Part shown: positions 6,168 to 6,523 of the stretch, piece after piece
Layout of the letters: each line of letters opens with the position of its first letter
Numbering within the stretch: the stretch's first letter is position 1
From: Methanocaldococcaceae archaeon
Lineage (GTDB): Archaea > AGJL01 > Methanococci > Methanococcales > Methanocaldococcaceae
Direction: 5' to 3'
Assembly (NCBI GenBank): GCA_027023665.1
Contig: JALVUY010000221.1
Span: 1 to 6,523, forward strand
Length of the DNA: 6,523 nucleotides
Notes under the pieces: generated by a model
Told to the model about the DNA's origin: nothing
What the model saw: only the letters and a program-made list of their open reading frames with translations
The model's database searches: none
Position numbers and translations under genes: made by a program

Positions 6168-6412
6168 TCAATTTCTTCCCATTTTTTCTTTAAATCTTTA
6201 ACTATTTCTTTTATTTCCTCCACATCTTTCTCTATTTTTGCTAATTCTACTTCACTATTTGGTTTTTTAAATATTAAATATGCTAACATTATTATGATAA
6301 TTACTAAGAGGATTATCACAATGTATTCATATCCTGCAAATATGTGTCCCATTGTTGTATGCATGGTGTTATCTTCAACAACAATATGGCTCATTCCAGC
6401 ACCATAAGGCAT
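6164..6412 (-). CDS. Small single-helix membrane protein with cytoplasmic coiled coil
   Basis: I do not recognise the family. The 82 residues divide into three parts. The N-terminal tail (1-28) is rich in Met and His (Met7, His9, Met17, His18, Met21, His23). One very hydrophobic helix, rich in Ile, Val and Leu, lies at about 29-48 and is followed by KKPN. The charged C-terminal helix (53-82) has ideal heptads: Leu57, Ile60, Val64, Ile67, Val71, Leu74, Trp78 and Ile81 occupy a/d positions. The Lys pair after the helix predicts the tail outside and the coiled coil in the cytoplasm, probably as an oligomer. There is no cleavable signal peptide. I chose ATG at 6412, which has GAGGTGA (6424-6418) 5 bases upstream; the in-frame GTG at 6421 lies inside that site. 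The stop overlaps the ribosome binding site of the ArsR-like gene. A metal- or redox-related role is only a guess from the Met/His tail. Confidence 0.8.
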   Translation of the reverse strand: MPYGAGMSHIVVEDNTMHTTMGHIFAGYEYIVIILLVIIIIMLAYLIFKKPNSEVELAKIEKDVEEIKEIVKDLKKKWEEIE

Positions 6413-6417
6413 TATCT

Positions 6418-6424
6418 TCACCTC
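6418..6424 (-). promoter_or_regulatory. Strong ribosome binding site that decides the small membrane protein start
   Basis: GAGGTGA is one of the best matches to the archaeal 16S rRNA 3' end in the window and lies 5 bases before the ATG at 6412. It rules out the upstream GTG at 6421, which is part of the site itself. Confidence 0.75.
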
Positions 6425-6523
6425 AAAGTAATAGCGAAATTATAAAATAAATAAAATAAAAAAGATACAGAAAAAACTTTATTTATATATTTATTTATGA
6501 GGTATTTAAATATTACATTACAG
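6425..6523 (-). promoter_or_regulatory. Upstream region and likely promoter of the five-gene run
   Basis: This very A/T-rich stretch reaches the window edge and holds no convincing gene. On the minus strand a TATA-like box (AAATATATAAAT, 6492-6481) would start transcription near 6458, giving a leader of about 45 bases that includes the strong ribosome binding site. Between the box and the start lies a T-rich tract (about 6434-6475, minus strand), which is unusual inside a leader. It could instead be the termination region of a gene beyond the window, with the true promoter closer to the start. Confidence 0.4.

Noticed and set aside
6425..6480. A-rich repeated AAATA-like units suggesting a simple repeat or CRISPR leader
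   Set aside because: The units are irregular, with no conserved repeat length or spacers. This is ordinary A/T-rich intergenic sequence.
6418..6522. Open minus-strand frame entering from the right edge and ending in TGA within the ribosome binding site of the small membrane protein gene
   Set aside because: About 34 low-complexity codons (Phe, Tyr, Leu, Asn) over A/T-rich promoter-like sequence. An open run of this length is plausible by chance. Sequence beyond the edge would decide: a long in-frame upstream extension would support a real gene end.
6497..6523. ATG with nine open codons on the plus strand at the right edge
   Set aside because: It is too short to judge, has no ribosome binding site, and a TATA-like stretch only a few bases before the ATG is too close to act as its promoter.

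Overview
The window looks like archaeal chromosome, most likely from a hyperthermophilic methanogen of the Methanocaldococcus/Methanococcales type. The basis is strong A+T richness, GGTGA-type ribosome binding sites a few bases before most starts, TATA-like boxes instead of -10/-35 promoters, Lys/Ile/Glu-rich proteins, and a diphthamide-type enzyme. From memory, the order feoB-feoA-dtxR-hemC-dph6-like matches the MJ0566-MJ0570 neighbourhood of M. jannaschii. The adjacency to argC does not match what I recall of that genome (argC at MJ1096), so this is probably a relative. Genus-level placement is inference.

Left half (1-3217), an iron island. On the minus strand, feoA (2505-2726) and feoB (444-2483) encode a ferrous-iron uptake system. 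A truncated multi-pass membrane protein (1-385) follows 58 bases further on. Diverging from feoA, on the plus strand, is a short DtxR/MntR-family metal-dependent repressor (2837-3217). The shared intergenic region of about 110 bases holds two overlapping inverted repeats, at 2751-2782 and 2778-2793, placed where the promoters must be. The simplest model is that metal-loaded repressor binds there and controls both its own gene and feoAB.

Right half (3225-6412), five closely spaced minus-strand genes in transcription order: a small one-helix membrane protein with an N-terminal Met/His-rich tail and a near-ideal cytoplasmic coiled coil; an ArsR-like winged-helix regulator; argC (arginine biosynthesis); an ATP-pyrophosphatase of the diphthine-ammonia ligase family; and hemC (tetrapyrrole synthesis). 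Gaps are 3, 15, 42 and 16 bases. A T-rich tract in the 42-base gap may split the run into two transcription units. hemC ends 7 bases from the convergent end of the repressor gene.

No tRNA, rRNA, CRISPR array, insertion sequence or integrase was seen. Most genes are conserved housekeeping or iron-uptake genes. The least explained parts are the coiled-coil membrane protein with its regulator, the repressor's mixed metal-ligand set, the palindromes between feoA and the repressor, and the unidentified membrane protein after feoB.
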